Numbered from the stretch's first letter, positions 9,446 to 19,012 are shown. The stretch: DNA of 64,000 nucleotides from Bradyrhizobium diversitatis (GCF_016031635.1 NZ_JACEGD010000017.1:62001-126000), one strand, 5' to 3'. Made by a program: numbers and translations. Notes: a model not told the origin generated them from the sequence alone.

Positions 9446-9631
9446 GTCGTCCCGGACAAGCGCGCCCAAAGCGCGCGCCGATCCGGGACCCATAATCACA
9501 GGGAGTAGTTGAGGGCAGGCTGGTAACTCCGAGTCCTCGCCAAACCCCCTCCTGTGGCTATGGGTCCCGGATCTGCGCTCCGCTCTAGACAACGCTACGC
9601 GTTGTCGGGAGCTGCGCTTGTCCGGGACGAC
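9446..9631. repeat. Palindromic intergenic repeat, family A (copy 2)
   Basis: Same design as 129-307: GTCGTCCCGGACAAGCG at one end, CGCTTGTCCGGGACGAC at the other, with CCATAATCACAGGG and CCTGTGGCTATGG in between. It fills most of the 373-bp gap 9318-9690 ahead of the glycosyltransferase gene; no other feature is visible there. Confidence 0.75.
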
Positions 9632-9690
9632 TCGGGGAGCGAGCTTGCCCCACATTGACTCCCCCTCTCAAGTCGGGGAAAAGCGCGGCC

Positions 9691-11280
9691 GTGACGATCG
9701 CTCCCGACATTTCTGCGAAGCCGGACGGCGCCGAACGTCGTCTCATCCTCGTTGCCGCAGCGATCATCGCCGCGATGACGGTGATGCGCATCGTCTACGC
9801 CTCCGCCATCGAACTGCGCACGGACGAGGCCTATTACTGGACCTGGTCGAAGGAAACGGCGCTCAGCTTTCTCGATCATCCCCCCGGCGTCGCCTGGATG
9901 ATCCGCCTCAGTACCGCGATCTTCGGCGACACTGCGCTCGGCGTCCGCTTCGGCGGCATCGTCGCCATGCTGGTGACACAGCTGCTGCTCGCCGAGATCG
10001 TCCGTCGCCTCACCCATGATGCGCGCGCGATCATGTTCGCGGTGCTGATGCCGGAGGCCGCGCTCTATTACGGCCTGCTGATGGCCAAGGTCGCGCCCGA
10101 TGTCGCGATGATTCCGTGTGCGATGGCGATGGTGTGGTCGCTTGTGCGGCTCGCACAGGGCGGCGACGGCCGCTGGTGGCTCGCGGCGGGCCTGTTCGCA
10201 GGCCTTTCGATGCTGTCGAAATTCACCGCGATCATGTTCGCGCCGGCGGTTGCCGCCTTCCTGCTGGTGCCGGATTGGCGCTGGCGCTGGCTGCGGAGCC
10301 CTTATCCTTACCTTGCCGTGCTGGTTGCGATCGCCGTGTTCTCGCCGGTCCTGATCTGGAATGCGCAGCACGACTGGGCCTCGTTCCGCTTCCAGGGCGT
10401 GCGCGCCACGGCCAATTACGGCATCTCGCTGCGGACGATCGGCGATTACATTGGTCTGCAATTCGGCCTGGTCGGCTTCGTCATGCTGCCGGTGGTTCTG
10501 ACGGGCCTGGTGCTGACGGCCTGGCGCGGCTATCGCACGCGCGAGCCGGTCGCAATCCTGCTGTCGACCGCCGTGCTGGTGCCGTTCCTCTATTTCCTTG
10601 CGAAGTCGATGACGCTCCGGGTCGGCGACACCTGGCCAATGTTCATGTGGCCGGTCGGCTTCGCGGCCACCGGGGTGAACCTCGCAACGATGACGAAAGA
10701 GGGATGGTCGGCCCGGATGCTCAAATCGTCACTGTTCTGGGCCAGGACTGCAATCGTCTCGGGCATCGCCTTCGTCGTCGTCGTGTTTCTCTATTACGTC
10801 GCCGCGCCATGGAACTTCCTCGGCAGGATCGATCCGATCGGCGCCGAGGCCGGCTATGAGCAGGTCGCCGCGCGCGTGCAGGCCGCGCTGGATGAGACCG
10901 GCGCGACCTGGATCGCAACGTCGGACTACCGCACCTACGCCATGATGCGCTGGCTGTTCAGGGGCCGCGTGCCCGTGATCGAGATCAACGAGCGCGGCCG
11001 CTTCCAGGATTTCCGCGATCCCGGCATGGACAGGATCAAGGACCATGCGGGCGTCTATGTCGGGCGCGCGCCGGACGATCGTTCGTCGCTGTGGCAGAAC
11101 ATCCCGGCCAGGCGCGAGCAGCTCGGCGACGCCGAGCGCCGCTGGCGCGGCCTCGTGATGGACACCTATGTGCTTGAAAAGCTCACCGGCTGGACCCCGG
11201 AGCTGTCACCGCCGAAGGACTCGCCGCTGTTCCAGTGGCGGGTGTTGGCGGGGGAGTTTGAAGAGCGTTCGCTCGGATAG
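9691..11280 (+). CDS. GT-C (GT39/ArnT-like) membrane glycosyltransferase
   Basis: A 529-residue polytopic inner-membrane protein that would transfer a sugar from a polyprenyl-phosphate donor to an acceptor on the periplasmic side. About ten hydrophobic segments are visible. The first periplasmic loop carries the acidic motif ELRTDEAYYWTWS typical of GT-C enzymes, followed by LSFLDHPPG. The C-terminal 130 residues are soluble. The GTG at 9691 is favoured because gtcGGGGaaaa precedes it; a TTG at 9655 is the other option. It stands alone between repeats, so the acceptor is unknown. Confidence 0.85.
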   Translation: MTIAPDISAKPDGAERRLILVAAAIIAAMTVMRIVYASAIELRTDEAYYWTWSKETALSFLDHPPGVAWMIRLSTAIFGDTALGVRFGGIVAMLVTQLLLAEIVRRLTHDARAIMFAVLMPEAALYYGLLMAKVAPDVAMIPCAMAMVWSLVRLAQGGDGRWWLAAGLFAGLSMLSKFTAIMFAPAVAAFLLVPDWRWRWLRSPYPYLAVLVAIAVFSPVLIWNAQHDWASFRFQGVRATANYGISLRTIGDYIGLQFGLVGFVMLPVVLTGLVLTAWRGYRTREPVAILLSTAVLVPFLYFLAKSMTLRVGDTWPMFMWPVGFAATGVNLATMTKEGWSARMLKSSLFWARTAIVSGIAFVVVVFLYYVAAPWNFLGRIDPIGAEAGYEQVAARVQAALDETGATWIATSDYRTYAMMRWLFRGRVPVIEINERGRFQDFRDPGMDRIKDHAGVYVGRAPDDRSSLWQNIPARREQLGDAERRWRGLVMDTYVLEKLTGWTPELSPPKDSPLFQWRVLAGEFEERSLG

Positions 11281-11296
11281 AGCGGCAGACCTCTTT

Positions 11297-11463
11297 CCCT
11301 TCTCCCCTTGTGGGAGAAGGTGGCATAGGCGGCCTTCGGCCGCCGTTCTCAAGAACGCCGAAGCGGAGCTCGGCTATGGCGCCGGATGAGGGGTATCTAT
11401 CCACACGGCAAAAGCTGCGTACGCGGAGAGATACCCCTCACCCGTCTCGCACAAGGGGAGAGG
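11297..11463. repeat. Palindromic intergenic repeat, family D (copy 2)
   Basis: CCTTCTCCCCTTGTGGGAGAAGG at the left end is answered by CTCGCACAAGGGGAGAGG at the right. GGATGAGGGGTATCT and AGATACCCCTCACCC mirror each other inside. It sits between the glycosyltransferase and the convergent ycjF gene and may act as a bidirectional terminator. Confidence 0.7.
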
Positions 11464-11487
11464 TGACAGAGAGCGCGTGGCGAGAGG

Positions 11488-12516
11488 CTACTCTTCCTCA
11501 TCCTTCTTCCGTATCAAATCCGTCGCCAAATCCGACAGTTTCGGCGGCGGTAGTGCCGCGAACGGCAATGGCCTCGTCACGTCGATCGCGGCAAGGCCCA
11601 ATCGGGCCGTCAGCAATCCATTCAGCACGCCTTCACCCAGCCGCTGCGACAGCTTCGCCGCGATGCCATGGCCGAGCATCTGCTGCACCAGGCTGTCGCT
11701 CGCGGCCATGCCGCCGGTGATGGCGAGATGGGCGATGACGTGACGGAGCAGGCGGATCATGCCGAGCGCGCCAGGGCGGCCGCCATAGAGATAGGCGAGC
11801 TGGCGGATCAGGCGCAGCGCGGCGACGAACACGAACAGCACGTCGATCGCCGCGCGGGGCGAGACCGCTGTGACGATCGAGACCTTTTGCGCGGCTGACG
11901 ACACCAGCCGCCGCGCTTCCGCATCCAGCGGGGACATCAGTTCGCGCTCGGCGAGCCGGATCATGTCGGCGCCGTCGATGATCTCGCCGGCATGGCTTTC
12001 CAGCGTGGCGCGGGCCCGCGCGAGCTGCGGGTTCTGGTGCGCGATCTTCAGCAGGTCCTGCACGATGACGCGGCTCTCGGCGCGATCGTCACTGGCGAGC
12101 ACGTCGGCGGCGCGCTGATGCAGCTTCTCGATTGTTGCGAGGCGCGCCAGTCCAAACGCCTCGCGTCCGATCACGACGGCAAGCGCCGACGCAGTGACGA
12201 GCGCAAAGGCAAGCCCGACGTAGCCGAGGCTCTCGCTGCGCGCGAACAAATCCTCGATCAGATGGACGACGCCGAGCCCGACCCCGAGCAGCGTCAACCC
12301 GGCGAGGCCGGACCAGAACAGCGCGCCCCAGGGAAAGCGGCGCCGCGCGGGAAGTGTGGCCTGAATCGGCACCGGCAGCGTCGATGGATCGTTCTCCGGC
12401 GTGATCTGGATCGTGCCGCGACCGAGCCGTCCCGTCTCGTCGGCCTCGGTGACGACGACGCCGGGATCGTCGAGCCGGAACGTCGCCGGCCGCCGCTGCT
12501 GGGATCGCTCCGTCAT
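11488..12516 (-). CDS. YcjF family membrane protein (TIGR01620/DUF697)
   Basis: A 342-residue inner-membrane protein. The N-terminal ~85 residues are polar. Two hydrophobic segments follow (FWSGLAGLTLLGVGLGVVHL and VGLAFALVTASALAVVIG), then a helical DUF697-type domain. Its ATG overlaps the stop of the upstream YcjX ATPase by 4 bp (ATGA), so the two are translationally coupled. The pair is widely conserved, often linked to envelope stress, but its molecular role is not established. Confidence 0.88.
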   Translation of the reverse strand: MTERSQQRRPATFRLDDPGVVVTEADETGRLGRGTIQITPENDPSTLPVPIQATLPARRRFPWGALFWSGLAGLTLLGVGLGVVHLIEDLFARSESLGYVGLAFALVTASALAVVIGREAFGLARLATIEKLHQRAADVLASDDRAESRVIVQDLLKIAHQNPQLARARATLESHAGEIIDGADMIRLAERELMSPLDAEARRLVSSAAQKVSIVTAVSPRAAIDVLFVFVAALRLIRQLAYLYGGRPGALGMIRLLRHVIAHLAITGGMAASDSLVQQMLGHGIAAKLSQRLGEGVLNGLLTARLGLAAIDVTRPLPFAALPPPKLSDLATDLIRKKDEEE

Positions 12517-13982
12517 GACAGCTTGTCTCCGATCAGGAACTGCAGGGCACGGTCAAGGCGGATGTGTGGCAGTGTGGGCTCGTCGTTGCCCTCGCGTTCG
12601 AGCTTGGGCGGGCGGAAGCGCAGGAAGCGGAAGTCGCTTGTCTCGGCCGCCTCCGTCGAGAGCCCGCGGAATGCATCGGTGTCGTTGAACAGCGGCTCGG
12701 GATCGACGGGTAGATCCCCCGGAAAGGTCGCGACTTCCGTGTTGCCGTCGAAGAACTCGCCGCCGGCGCTTTCGCCCGCGGCCGGTGTTCCCAGGATCGA
12801 CGGCAATTTGTCGCGGCCACGGGACACCTGCGCCTCGCGCGTGGCGCGGACGGCGGCGAGTGCAACGACGTCGATCGCCGCACCGGTATTTTCCGCGCGC
12901 GCAACCGCGCCCGATACGGCGCGGCGCAGCACGGCCTCGAGCCGGTCATGGCTGGAATGATGCAGATGGTCCGCCTTGGTCGCCGCAAACAGGATGCGGT
13001 CGATGCGCGGCCGGAACAGGCTGGAGAGCAAGGTGCTGCGGCCGATGTTGAAGCAGCCGAGAATGCCGGCAAGCGCGGCTTCGAGATCGTGCAGCGCCTC
13101 GGGGCCCGAGTTGAATGCGGCGAGTGCATCCGCCAGCACGATCTGGCGATCGAGCCGCGCGAAATGATCGCGGAAGAACGGCCGCACCACGACATCCTTG
13201 TAGGCCTCGAAACGGCGCACCATCATCGCCCAGAGCGAGCCGTCGGGCGCTTGTCCGCCAGCGGGCAGATCGAGCGGCGCAAAGGTCAGTGCGGGGGAGC
13301 CTGCGAGATTGCCGGGCATCAGGAAGCGGCCCGGCGGCAACAGGCTCATCGCGAAGCGCTCCTCGCGGCACGCGCGCAGATAATCGGTGAAAAGCTTTGC
13401 TTCCGTCAGCGTCGCCTGCTCGTCCTCGCGCGCTTCGGGCTTGAGCGTTGCGAGATGCGCGTGCCAGTCCGCCGCGAGATGCGCCCGCGGTGCCTCGCGC
13501 GACAGCGCCAGGCTTTCCCCCGACCATTGCTCATAGCTTTTCTGCAGCAGCGGCAGATCGAGCAGCCATTCGCCGGGATAGTCGACGATATCGAGCGTCA
13601 AATTGCGGTCCGCGCCGTTCGGGCGCTGGTACTCGATCACGAGCCTGAGCTCGCTGATGTCGACCGTCGAGTTCGGCCAGCGCCGTTCCTCGATCAGCGC
13701 GCGCAGGTGGTTCTCATAGGCAAAGCGCGGCACGGCGTCGTCCGGCTGTGGCGCCAGATGCGCCCGCGCGATGCGGCCGGAGGCATAGGCTTCGAACACC
13801 GGAAACCGGCCGCCGCGCGTCAGGCCGTGGATCAGGGCGGTGATGAATACGGTCTTACCCGCCCGTGACAGCCCGGTGACGCCGAGCCGCACCGTGGGGT
13901 TGAAGAAGTGCTCGCCATAGTCGATCAGCGCCCTTGCCGACAGCCGCGCCTCTTCGACCATATCCTGGAAACTGAATGCCAT
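12513..13982 (-). CDS. YcjX family P-loop ATPase/GTPase (DUF463)
   Basis: A 489-residue P-loop protein with Walker A GLSRAGKTVF near residues 36-45 and a Walker B-like LTLDIVDYPGEWLLD, the GTPase-like DxxG box. Length and the F-N-P-T-V-R-L-G-V-T-G entry into the P-loop fit the YcjX family. Co-transcribed with ycjF through a 4-bp overlap. No substrate is known. The ATG at 13982 matches the family start (MAFSFQDMVEEARLSARALIDY). Confidence 0.9.
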   Translation of the reverse strand: MAFSFQDMVEEARLSARALIDYGEHFFNPTVRLGVTGLSRAGKTVFITALIHGLTRGGRFPVFEAYASGRIARAHLAPQPDDAVPRFAYENHLRALIEERRWPNSTVDISELRLVIEYQRPNGADRNLTLDIVDYPGEWLLDLPLLQKSYEQWSGESLALSREAPRAHLAADWHAHLATLKPEAREDEQATLTEAKLFTDYLRACREERFAMSLLPPGRFLMPGNLAGSPALTFAPLDLPAGGQAPDGSLWAMMVRRFEAYKDVVVRPFFRDHFARLDRQIVLADALAAFNSGPEALHDLEAALAGILGCFNIGRSTLLSSLFRPRIDRILFAATKADHLHHSSHDRLEAVLRRAVSGAVARAENTGAAIDVVALAAVRATREAQVSRGRDKLPSILGTPAAGESAGGEFFDGNTEVATFPGDLPVDPEPLFNDTDAFRGLSTEAAETSDFRFLRFRPPKLEREGNDEPTLPHIRLDRALQFLIGDKLS

Positions 13983-14163
13983 ATGAACGTAAGAGGATCC
14001 GGGGCGGGAGGAATGTGCGGCCGATCACAAAAGTGGCAATTGCGTGAGGAAAATCAAGCTCCATACTTCCACCGCCTTTGTCGGCCAGTCAGCCGTTTGA
14101 ACGATGTGCCGATCCCGAAGCACCCATACAAGAGGACGATTGCCTCACGTTAGCGGATTGCCC

Positions 14164-14859
14164 ATGACCGTCTTCCAATTGAAAGAGTTCGCATCCAGCT
14201 CCGTCCACGCCGCAGCCGACATGGTCGGCTGGCATTACGACCGTGCCGAGCTGATCGCCGACGGTGTCATCCACGCGGTCGGCGTCTTCGCCGGTATCGT
14301 CGCCGCGACCGTGCTGGTGGTGCTGACGGCGATCTATGCGGATGCGACCGACGTCGTCGGCGTCTCGATCTACGTCGCCGGCCTGCTCTCGATGCTGGTG
14401 CTGTCGGCGACCTATAATCTCTGGCCGGTCTCGCCGGCCAAATGGCTGCTGCGCCGGTTCGACCATTCCGCGATCTATCTGCTGATCGCGGCGACCTACA
14501 CGCCGTTCATCCTGGAGGTGAAGGACAGCGTGTTCGCGTTGGTGCTGCTCGCCGGGGTCTGGTGCGTGGCAATCCTCGGCATCGTGTTGAAGCTTCTCTA
14601 TCCCGGCCGGTTCGACCGGGTCTCGGTCGGCATCTACCTCGCGATGGGCTGGAGCGGCATGATGCTCTACGACGCCGTGGTCAGGGCGTTGCCCGCGCTG
14701 GTGCTGGGCTTCATCGTTGCGGGCGGCCTGCTCTACAGCTTCGGCGTGATCTTCCACGCCTGGCGGCGTCTGCGATTCCAGAATGCGATCTGGCACGGCT
14801 TTGTCTTGGCCGGCGCGGCATGCCATTATACCGCGGTGCTCGACCTCGTGTTGAGCTGA
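14164..14859 (+). CDS. Hemolysin III / PAQR-family membrane protein
   Basis: A 231-residue protein with seven hydrophobic helices. The conserved PAQR residues are present: HAVGVFAG in helix 1, SATYNLW, DHSAIYLLIAATYTPF in the middle, and a last-helix WHGFVLAGAACHYTAVL. The metal-binding His residues of the family (DHS and H-x3-H near the end) are retained. The activity of bacterial members is uncertain despite the hemolysin name. The start at 14164 gives the usual length; an in-frame ATG at 14104 lies outside family homology. Confidence 0.87.
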   Translation: MTVFQLKEFASSSVHAAADMVGWHYDRAELIADGVIHAVGVFAGIVAATVLVVLTAIYADATDVVGVSIYVAGLLSMLVLSATYNLWPVSPAKWLLRRFDHSAIYLLIAATYTPFILEVKDSVFALVLLAGVWCVAILGIVLKLLYPGRFDRVSVGIYLAMGWSGMMLYDAVVRALPALVLGFIVAGGLLYSFGVIFHAWRRLRFQNAIWHGFVLAGAACHYTAVLDLVLS

Positions 14860-14914
14860 GCAGGTTTCCCGCGAAGCGGGATAAGAAACGCGGTAAGGCA
14901 AGAGGAGACGTCGC

Positions 14915-15709
14915 ATGCAGGTGACCGGCAAGGTCGTGGTCGTCACGGGCGGCGCAAACGGCATCGGCAAGGCGCTGTGCGAGGCCTTTCACCATGTGGG
15001 CGCAGCCAAGGTTGTGGTCGCGGACATGGACGCCGCCAATGCGCGGGCGGTCGCAGCCATGGTTGATGGCGCCGCCTTCAAATGCGACGTCGCTCAGGAA
15101 AAGGACATCGCTCACGTCATCGAGGAGACCGAACGTCAGTTCGGGCCGATCGAGCTGTTCTGCTCCAATGCCGGCATCGGCGGCGGTTTCGATCCGATGT
15201 CGGAAAATGCCGGCGGCGCCTCGGATGAACCCTGGCAGCGCAGCTGGGCGATCCACGTCATGGCCCACGTCTACGCGGCGCGGCATCTCGTCCCCCGCAT
15301 GAGGGCGCGCGGCGGCGGCTATTTCCTCAACACCATCTCGGCCGCGGGCCTGCTGTCGCAGGTCGGCAGCCCCGCTTATTCGACGACCAAGCACGCTGCA
15401 GTCGGCTTTGCCGAGAATCTCGCGATCTCGCACAAGGCCCACAACATCAAGGTCTCGATCCTCTGCCCGCAGGGCGTCGACACCAACATGCTGCGCTCGA
15501 TCCCCAAGGGCCCGCAATCCGGCGACGGCGACCTGACGCCGGAGCAGGTGGCGAAAGACGTGCTCGCCGGCCTCGAACAGGAAACGTTCCTGATCCTGCC
15601 GCACCCGCAGGTGCTCGGCTACATGCGCAAGAAGACCGAGAATTACGACCGCTGGATCGGCGGCATGGCCAAGATCCAGGCGAAGATGCGGGAAGAGTTC
15701 GGGAAGTGA
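14915..15709 (+). CDS. Short-chain dehydrogenase/reductase
   Basis: A 264-residue classical SDR. The cofactor site is TGGANGIGKAL, NAG is present (SNAGIGGG), the catalytic Ser is in NTISAAGLL, and the YxxxK is YSTTK. The Asp at the end of beta-2 (VVADMDAANARA) points to NAD(H) rather than NADP(H). It lies 55 bp downstream of the PAQR gene on the same strand and may share its transcript. The oxidised alcohol or ketone is unknown. The ribosome binding site aGAGGAGacgtcgc is strong. Confidence 0.88.
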   Translation: MQVTGKVVVVTGGANGIGKALCEAFHHVGAAKVVVADMDAANARAVAAMVDGAAFKCDVAQEKDIAHVIEETERQFGPIELFCSNAGIGGGFDPMSENAGGASDEPWQRSWAIHVMAHVYAARHLVPRMRARGGGYFLNTISAAGLLSQVGSPAYSTTKHAAVGFAENLAISHKAHNIKVSILCPQGVDTNMLRSIPKGPQSGDGDLTPEQVAKDVLAGLEQETFLILPHPQVLGYMRKKTENYDRWIGGMAKIQAKMREEFGK

Positions 15710-15756
15710 CCGTTAGGGGCGGTCCAATTGAGGCTAGCTCGCGCCAACTCCTCGCT

Positions 15757-15893
15757 GTCGTCCCTGCGAACGCAGGGACCCATAACCACAGGGAGAAGTT
15801 TGGCGGAGGCTGCTAGTTGCCGTTGCCGCGGTACTGACGCCCCACTTCCTCGATAGATCACGCGGTATGGGTCCCTGCGTTCGCAGGGACGAC
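15757..15893. repeat. Palindromic intergenic repeat, family B (copy 1)
   Basis: Ends are GTCGTCCCTGCGAACGCAGG and CCTGCGTTCGCAGGGACGAC, with ACCCATAACCACAGGGAGAAG next to the left end and ATCACGCGGTATGGGTCCC next to the right. A second copy with the same inner sequence is at 17236-17373. It lies between convergent SDR and MarR genes. Confidence 0.75.
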
Positions 15894-15901
15894 ACCGGTG
15901 A

Positions 15902-16357
15902 CTAGGCTGCAGCCTCATGCTCCTCCCGGCTCGCCCTCAGCGCCCGCGCATAGACCATCATGCCCTCGCGCACGATGCGCTGCTCGGCCGGCGTCAACGC
16001 CGCCAGCGCACCACGCACCTGCCGCCGCCCGAATGCATGCAGCGCTTCCAGCGTGCGGCGGCCCTTCGCCGTCAGCGACAACAGCTTGCTGCGTGCATCA
16101 AGCTCGTCCGGCGTCTCCCTGACCTCGCCGCAGTCGATCAGCTTGCGCACCAGGCGGCTGACGCTCGATTTCTCCAGACGCAGGAAATCACCGAGCTCGC
16201 CTGATGTCATCGGGCCGCGGATGCCGATTTCCAGGATGGTGTGGACCGCCGAGGGCGGATAGTCCGATGCCGCCACCGTCGCGTCCATGAAGCCGAGCTC
16301 GCGCACCATCAGGCGCGACGCGGCGCGGATGTCGTCGATCAGCGAAAGCTCGGCCAT
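15902..16357 (-). CDS. MarR family transcriptional regulator
   Basis: A 151-residue winged-HTH dimeric regulator, expected to repress its divergent neighbour until a small phenolic or lipophilic ligand binds. The DNA-binding core reads MTSGELGDFLRLEKSSVSRLVRKLI, followed by the wing DARSKLLSLTAKGR. The ATG at 16357 is preceded by ccGGGAGtcaag; an in-frame ATG at 16372 is less likely. The 75-bp gap to the SDR gene holds a perfect 19-bp palindrome, which is the natural operator. Confidence 0.9.
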   Translation of the reverse strand: MAELSLIDDIRAASRLMVRELGFMDATVAASDYPPSAVHTILEIGIRGPMTSGELGDFLRLEKSSVSRLVRKLIDCGEVRETPDELDARSKLLSLTAKGRRTLEALHAFGRRQVRGALAALTPAEQRIVREGMMVYARALRASREEHEAAA

Positions 16358-16373
16358 CTTGACTCCCGGCATA

Positions 16374-16392
16374 TAGTTGTATCATACAACTA
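16374..16392. promoter_or_regulatory. Perfect 19-bp palindrome, predicted MarR operator
   Basis: TAGTTGTATCATACAACTA has two 9-bp arms around a single central C. It lies directly upstream of the marR start and 40 bp upstream of the SDR start, so one dimer could control both promoters. Size and symmetry are those of MarR-family sites. Confidence 0.82.
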
Positions 16393-16432
16393 AATGGGCG
16401 CAACGCCGCGCGCAAGCGTTTTGGAGTGGACG

Positions 16433-17209
16433 ATGAGCGGAACTTTGCCAACCGGGATGCGGATGAGGGGCAAGGTCTGCCTCGTCACGGGCGGCGGCAG
16501 CGGCATCGGCCGCGCCACGGCGATGAGGATGGCGTCCGAAGGCGCCGAAGCGATTTTCGTCGCCGGCCGGCGCGAAGCCGAGATCGACGCCGCCGCCTCG
16601 GCGTGCCGTGAGCTCGGTGCGGAGGCCGTGCCGGTCAAGACCGATATCACTGAGGAGGACGACGTCGCGCGCATGGTGCGCGCGGCGGTCGAGCGCTGCG
16701 GCCGGCTCGACGTTGCCTTCAACAATGCCGGATTCCAGGAGCGCCGCGCGCCGCTGGAGGAGCAGGGCACGGAGATCTACGATAACGTGTTCAATACCAA
16801 TGTCCGCGCGCTGTTCCTGTGCCTGCGCCACCAACTGCCGGCAATGCTGGCGCAGGGGCGCGGCAGCATCGTCGTCAACGCCTCCGTCAGCGGCGTGCGC
16901 AATCCCAATCCCGGCTTCTCGCTTTATTCGGCCTCGAAAGCCGCCGCGATCTCGCTGACGCGCTCGGCCGCGATGGAGAACGCGCCTCGCGGTATCCGCA
17001 TCAACGCCATCGCCCCCGGCCGCGTCGTCACCGACATGATGCTGCGTGCCGGCGTCGGCGATGTCGCAACCGTCAGCGCCGGCCTGCCGCTGCGGCGGAT
17101 GGGAAGCCCAGAAGAAGTGGCGGAAGCCGTGGTGTGGCTGTCGTCCGACGCGTCATCCTATGTCGTCGGGCATGTGCTGGCGGCGGACGGCGGATTTCTG
17201 GCGTCGTGA
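16433..17209 (+). CDS. SDR family oxidoreductase under the divergent MarR regulator
   Basis: A 258-residue classical SDR with TGGGSGIGRAT, NNAGFQ, catalytic YSASK, and the C-terminal signature VVGHVLAADGGF typical of FabG-like members. The ATG at 16433 is preceded by tttGGAGtggacg and is preferred over an ATG at 16394 that overlaps the operator edge. Being divergent from marR with the palindrome between them, it is the likely regulated target, perhaps for detoxifying an aromatic or carbonyl compound. Its substrate cannot be read. Confidence 0.87.
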   Translation: MSGTLPTGMRMRGKVCLVTGGGSGIGRATAMRMASEGAEAIFVAGRREAEIDAAASACRELGAEAVPVKTDITEEDDVARMVRAAVERCGRLDVAFNNAGFQERRAPLEEQGTEIYDNVFNTNVRALFLCLRHQLPAMLAQGRGSIVVNASVSGVRNPNPGFSLYSASKAAAISLTRSAAMENAPRGIRINAIAPGRVVTDMMLRAGVGDVATVSAGLPLRRMGSPEEVAEAVVWLSSDASSYVVGHVLAADGGFLAS

Positions 17210-17235
17210 TGTCGAGGTGGCGCGACAAATTCAGT

Positions 17236-17373
17236 GTCGTCCCTGCGAACGTAGGGACCCATATCCCCAGGGAGAAGTTTGGCGAAGACTGGTAGTGTTT
17301 CTGCCCGCGGTACTGACACCTGCGCTTGACTGACAGATCACGCGGTATGGATCCCTGCGTTCGCAGGGACGAC
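17236..17373. repeat. Palindromic intergenic repeat, family B (copy 2)
   Basis: Near-identical to 15757-15893 in both ends and in the inner block GAGAAGTTTGGCG. It lies between convergent genes, where it may also end transcription. Confidence 0.75.
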
Positions 17374-17377
17374 ATCC

Positions 17378-19012
17378 TCAATGCTTCTGCCCGTACAACA
17401 CCGGCACCGCTGAATCGACGATGACCTCGACGAGGCTCGTGCCTGCATAGGCCATCCCGCGTTTCAGCGCTTCGCCCAGCTCCGCCGCCTTGGTCACCCG
17501 CACCGCATGGCAGCCCATGCCTTCGGCGAGTTGCACGAAATCGATTCCCGGCAGCTCCAGCCCGGGCACGTTGCGCACCTGCATCACCTGGCTGAACGAG
17601 CGCATCGCGCCGTAGCCGGAATTGTTGATGACGACGACGGTGAGCGGCAGCTTGCGCTGCGCCGCGGTCCACAGCGCCTGGATCGAATACATCGCCGAGC
17701 CGTCGCCGATCAGGCAGACGGTGCGGCTGCTCGGCTTGCCGAGCGCCATGCCGACGGCGGCGGGCAGGGAGTAGCCGAGACCGCCGCTCGACATGGTGTA
17801 GAAGCTGTCCTGGCCGCGCATCGGCATGAACTTCTGCATCGCCGGCCGGTGCGAGGGCACTTCCTCGACCAGTGACGCCCCGTCCGGCATCGCTTGCGAC
17901 AGCGAGTGCAGCAGGAATTCGACCGGCAACGGATCGGCGGCTTGCGGTGCCGGCGGCAGCGTCCGGCCCTTCGGCGCCGCGCGCTTGCTCTCCGGCAGCA
18001 ACTCGAGCAGCATGGCGAGCGCCGGCTTCATCGTCGCGATGATGCTGGTGCCGACCGGCGTCACCGCGGCGGCATCCGGATCATCGGTGATCTGAAAAAT
18101 GGTCGCCGCGCCATCGAAGATCGCGGCATGGCCCTCGACATGGAACGTGAACACGGGCGCGCCGACGACCACGACGAGATCGTGCGCGCGTAGCGCATCG
18201 GAGAGCTGCGCGGGCGAAGCATGCAGGAAGCCCGCGAATTGCGGATGCCGCTCGGGGAACGAGCAGCGCGCAGAGAACGGGCTCACCCAGACGCTGGCTT
18301 TCGCTTTCTCGGCGACGCGCATCATCAGGTCGACCGCGCCGGCGCGGTCGACGCCGGGGCCGACGACGAGGGCGGGGTGTTTTGCGGAGCCGAGTGCGGC
18401 AACCAGCGCCTTCATCGCGTCAGCCTCCGGACCGATCTCCCGGCTGACCTTGCGCGCTTCGATCGGAGCAGCCGCATGCGCCCAGTCGTCTATCGGGATC
18501 GACACGAAGGCCGGCCCGCATGGCGGCTGCATCGCGGTGTAATAGGCCCGCGCGATCGCGGCCGGCACGTCCTCGGGCCGGGCCGGCTCGACGCTGTATT
18601 TGACGTAAGGCCGCGGGAATTCCGAGGCGCGCTCGGCATAGAGGAACGCCTGCAAGGGCAGGATCGATCGCGCCTGCTGGCCCGCGGTGATCACCAGCGG
18701 CGTCTGGTTGCGATGCGCGGTATAGATGTTGCCGAGCGCGTTGCCGACGCCGGCCGCCGAATGCAGGTTGACGAAGCCGGCATTGCGCGTCGCCTGCGCA
18801 TAGCCGTCGGCCATGCCGACCGCGGACGCCTCCTGCAGCGCCAGCACATAGTCGATATCGTCAGGCCAGTCGCTAAGGAACGGCAGTTCGGTCGAGCCGG
18901 GGTTGCCGAACACTTTTGTGATGCCGAAGGCCCGCAGCAGGTCGAGCGTTGCCTGCTTCACGGTGACGGACTTGCTGCCGCTCTTGCCAAAGCTCTTGCC
19001 GTTCTTGGCCAT
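17378..19012 (-). CDS. Benzoylformate decarboxylase-like ThDP enzyme
   Basis: A 544-residue thiamine diphosphate enzyme. The active-site residues of benzoylformate decarboxylase all have counterparts: Ser in NPGSTELPFLSDWP, His in NLHSAAGVGNALG, and the PVFTFH block with a second His. The ThDP/Mg motif starts at GDGSAMYSIQALW and closes with INN. It would decarboxylate a 2-oxo acid to an aldehyde; an aromatic 2-oxo acid is the first guess. It is the last gene of a minus-strand run behind an acyl-CoA dehydrogenase, a CoA-transferase and a hydratase, but a 139-bp gap containing a repeat separates it from the hydratase. Confidence 0.82.
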   Translation of the reverse strand: MAKNGKSFGKSGSKSVTVKQATLDLLRAFGITKVFGNPGSTELPFLSDWPDDIDYVLALQEASAVGMADGYAQATRNAGFVNLHSAAGVGNALGNIYTAHRNQTPLVITAGQQARSILPLQAFLYAERASEFPRPYVKYSVEPARPEDVPAAIARAYYTAMQPPCGPAFVSIPIDDWAHAAAPIEARKVSREIGPEADAMKALVAALGSAKHPALVVGPGVDRAGAVDLMMRVAEKAKASVWVSPFSARCSFPERHPQFAGFLHASPAQLSDALRAHDLVVVVGAPVFTFHVEGHAAIFDGAATIFQITDDPDAAAVTPVGTSIIATMKPALAMLLELLPESKRAAPKGRTLPPAPQAADPLPVEFLLHSLSQAMPDGASLVEEVPSHRPAMQKFMPMRGQDSFYTMSSGGLGYSLPAAVGMALGKPSSRTVCLIGDGSAMYSIQALWTAAQRKLPLTVVVINNSGYGAMRSFSQVMQVRNVPGLELPGIDFVQLAEGMGCHAVRVTKAAELGEALKRGMAYAGTSLVEVIVDSAVPVLYGQKH

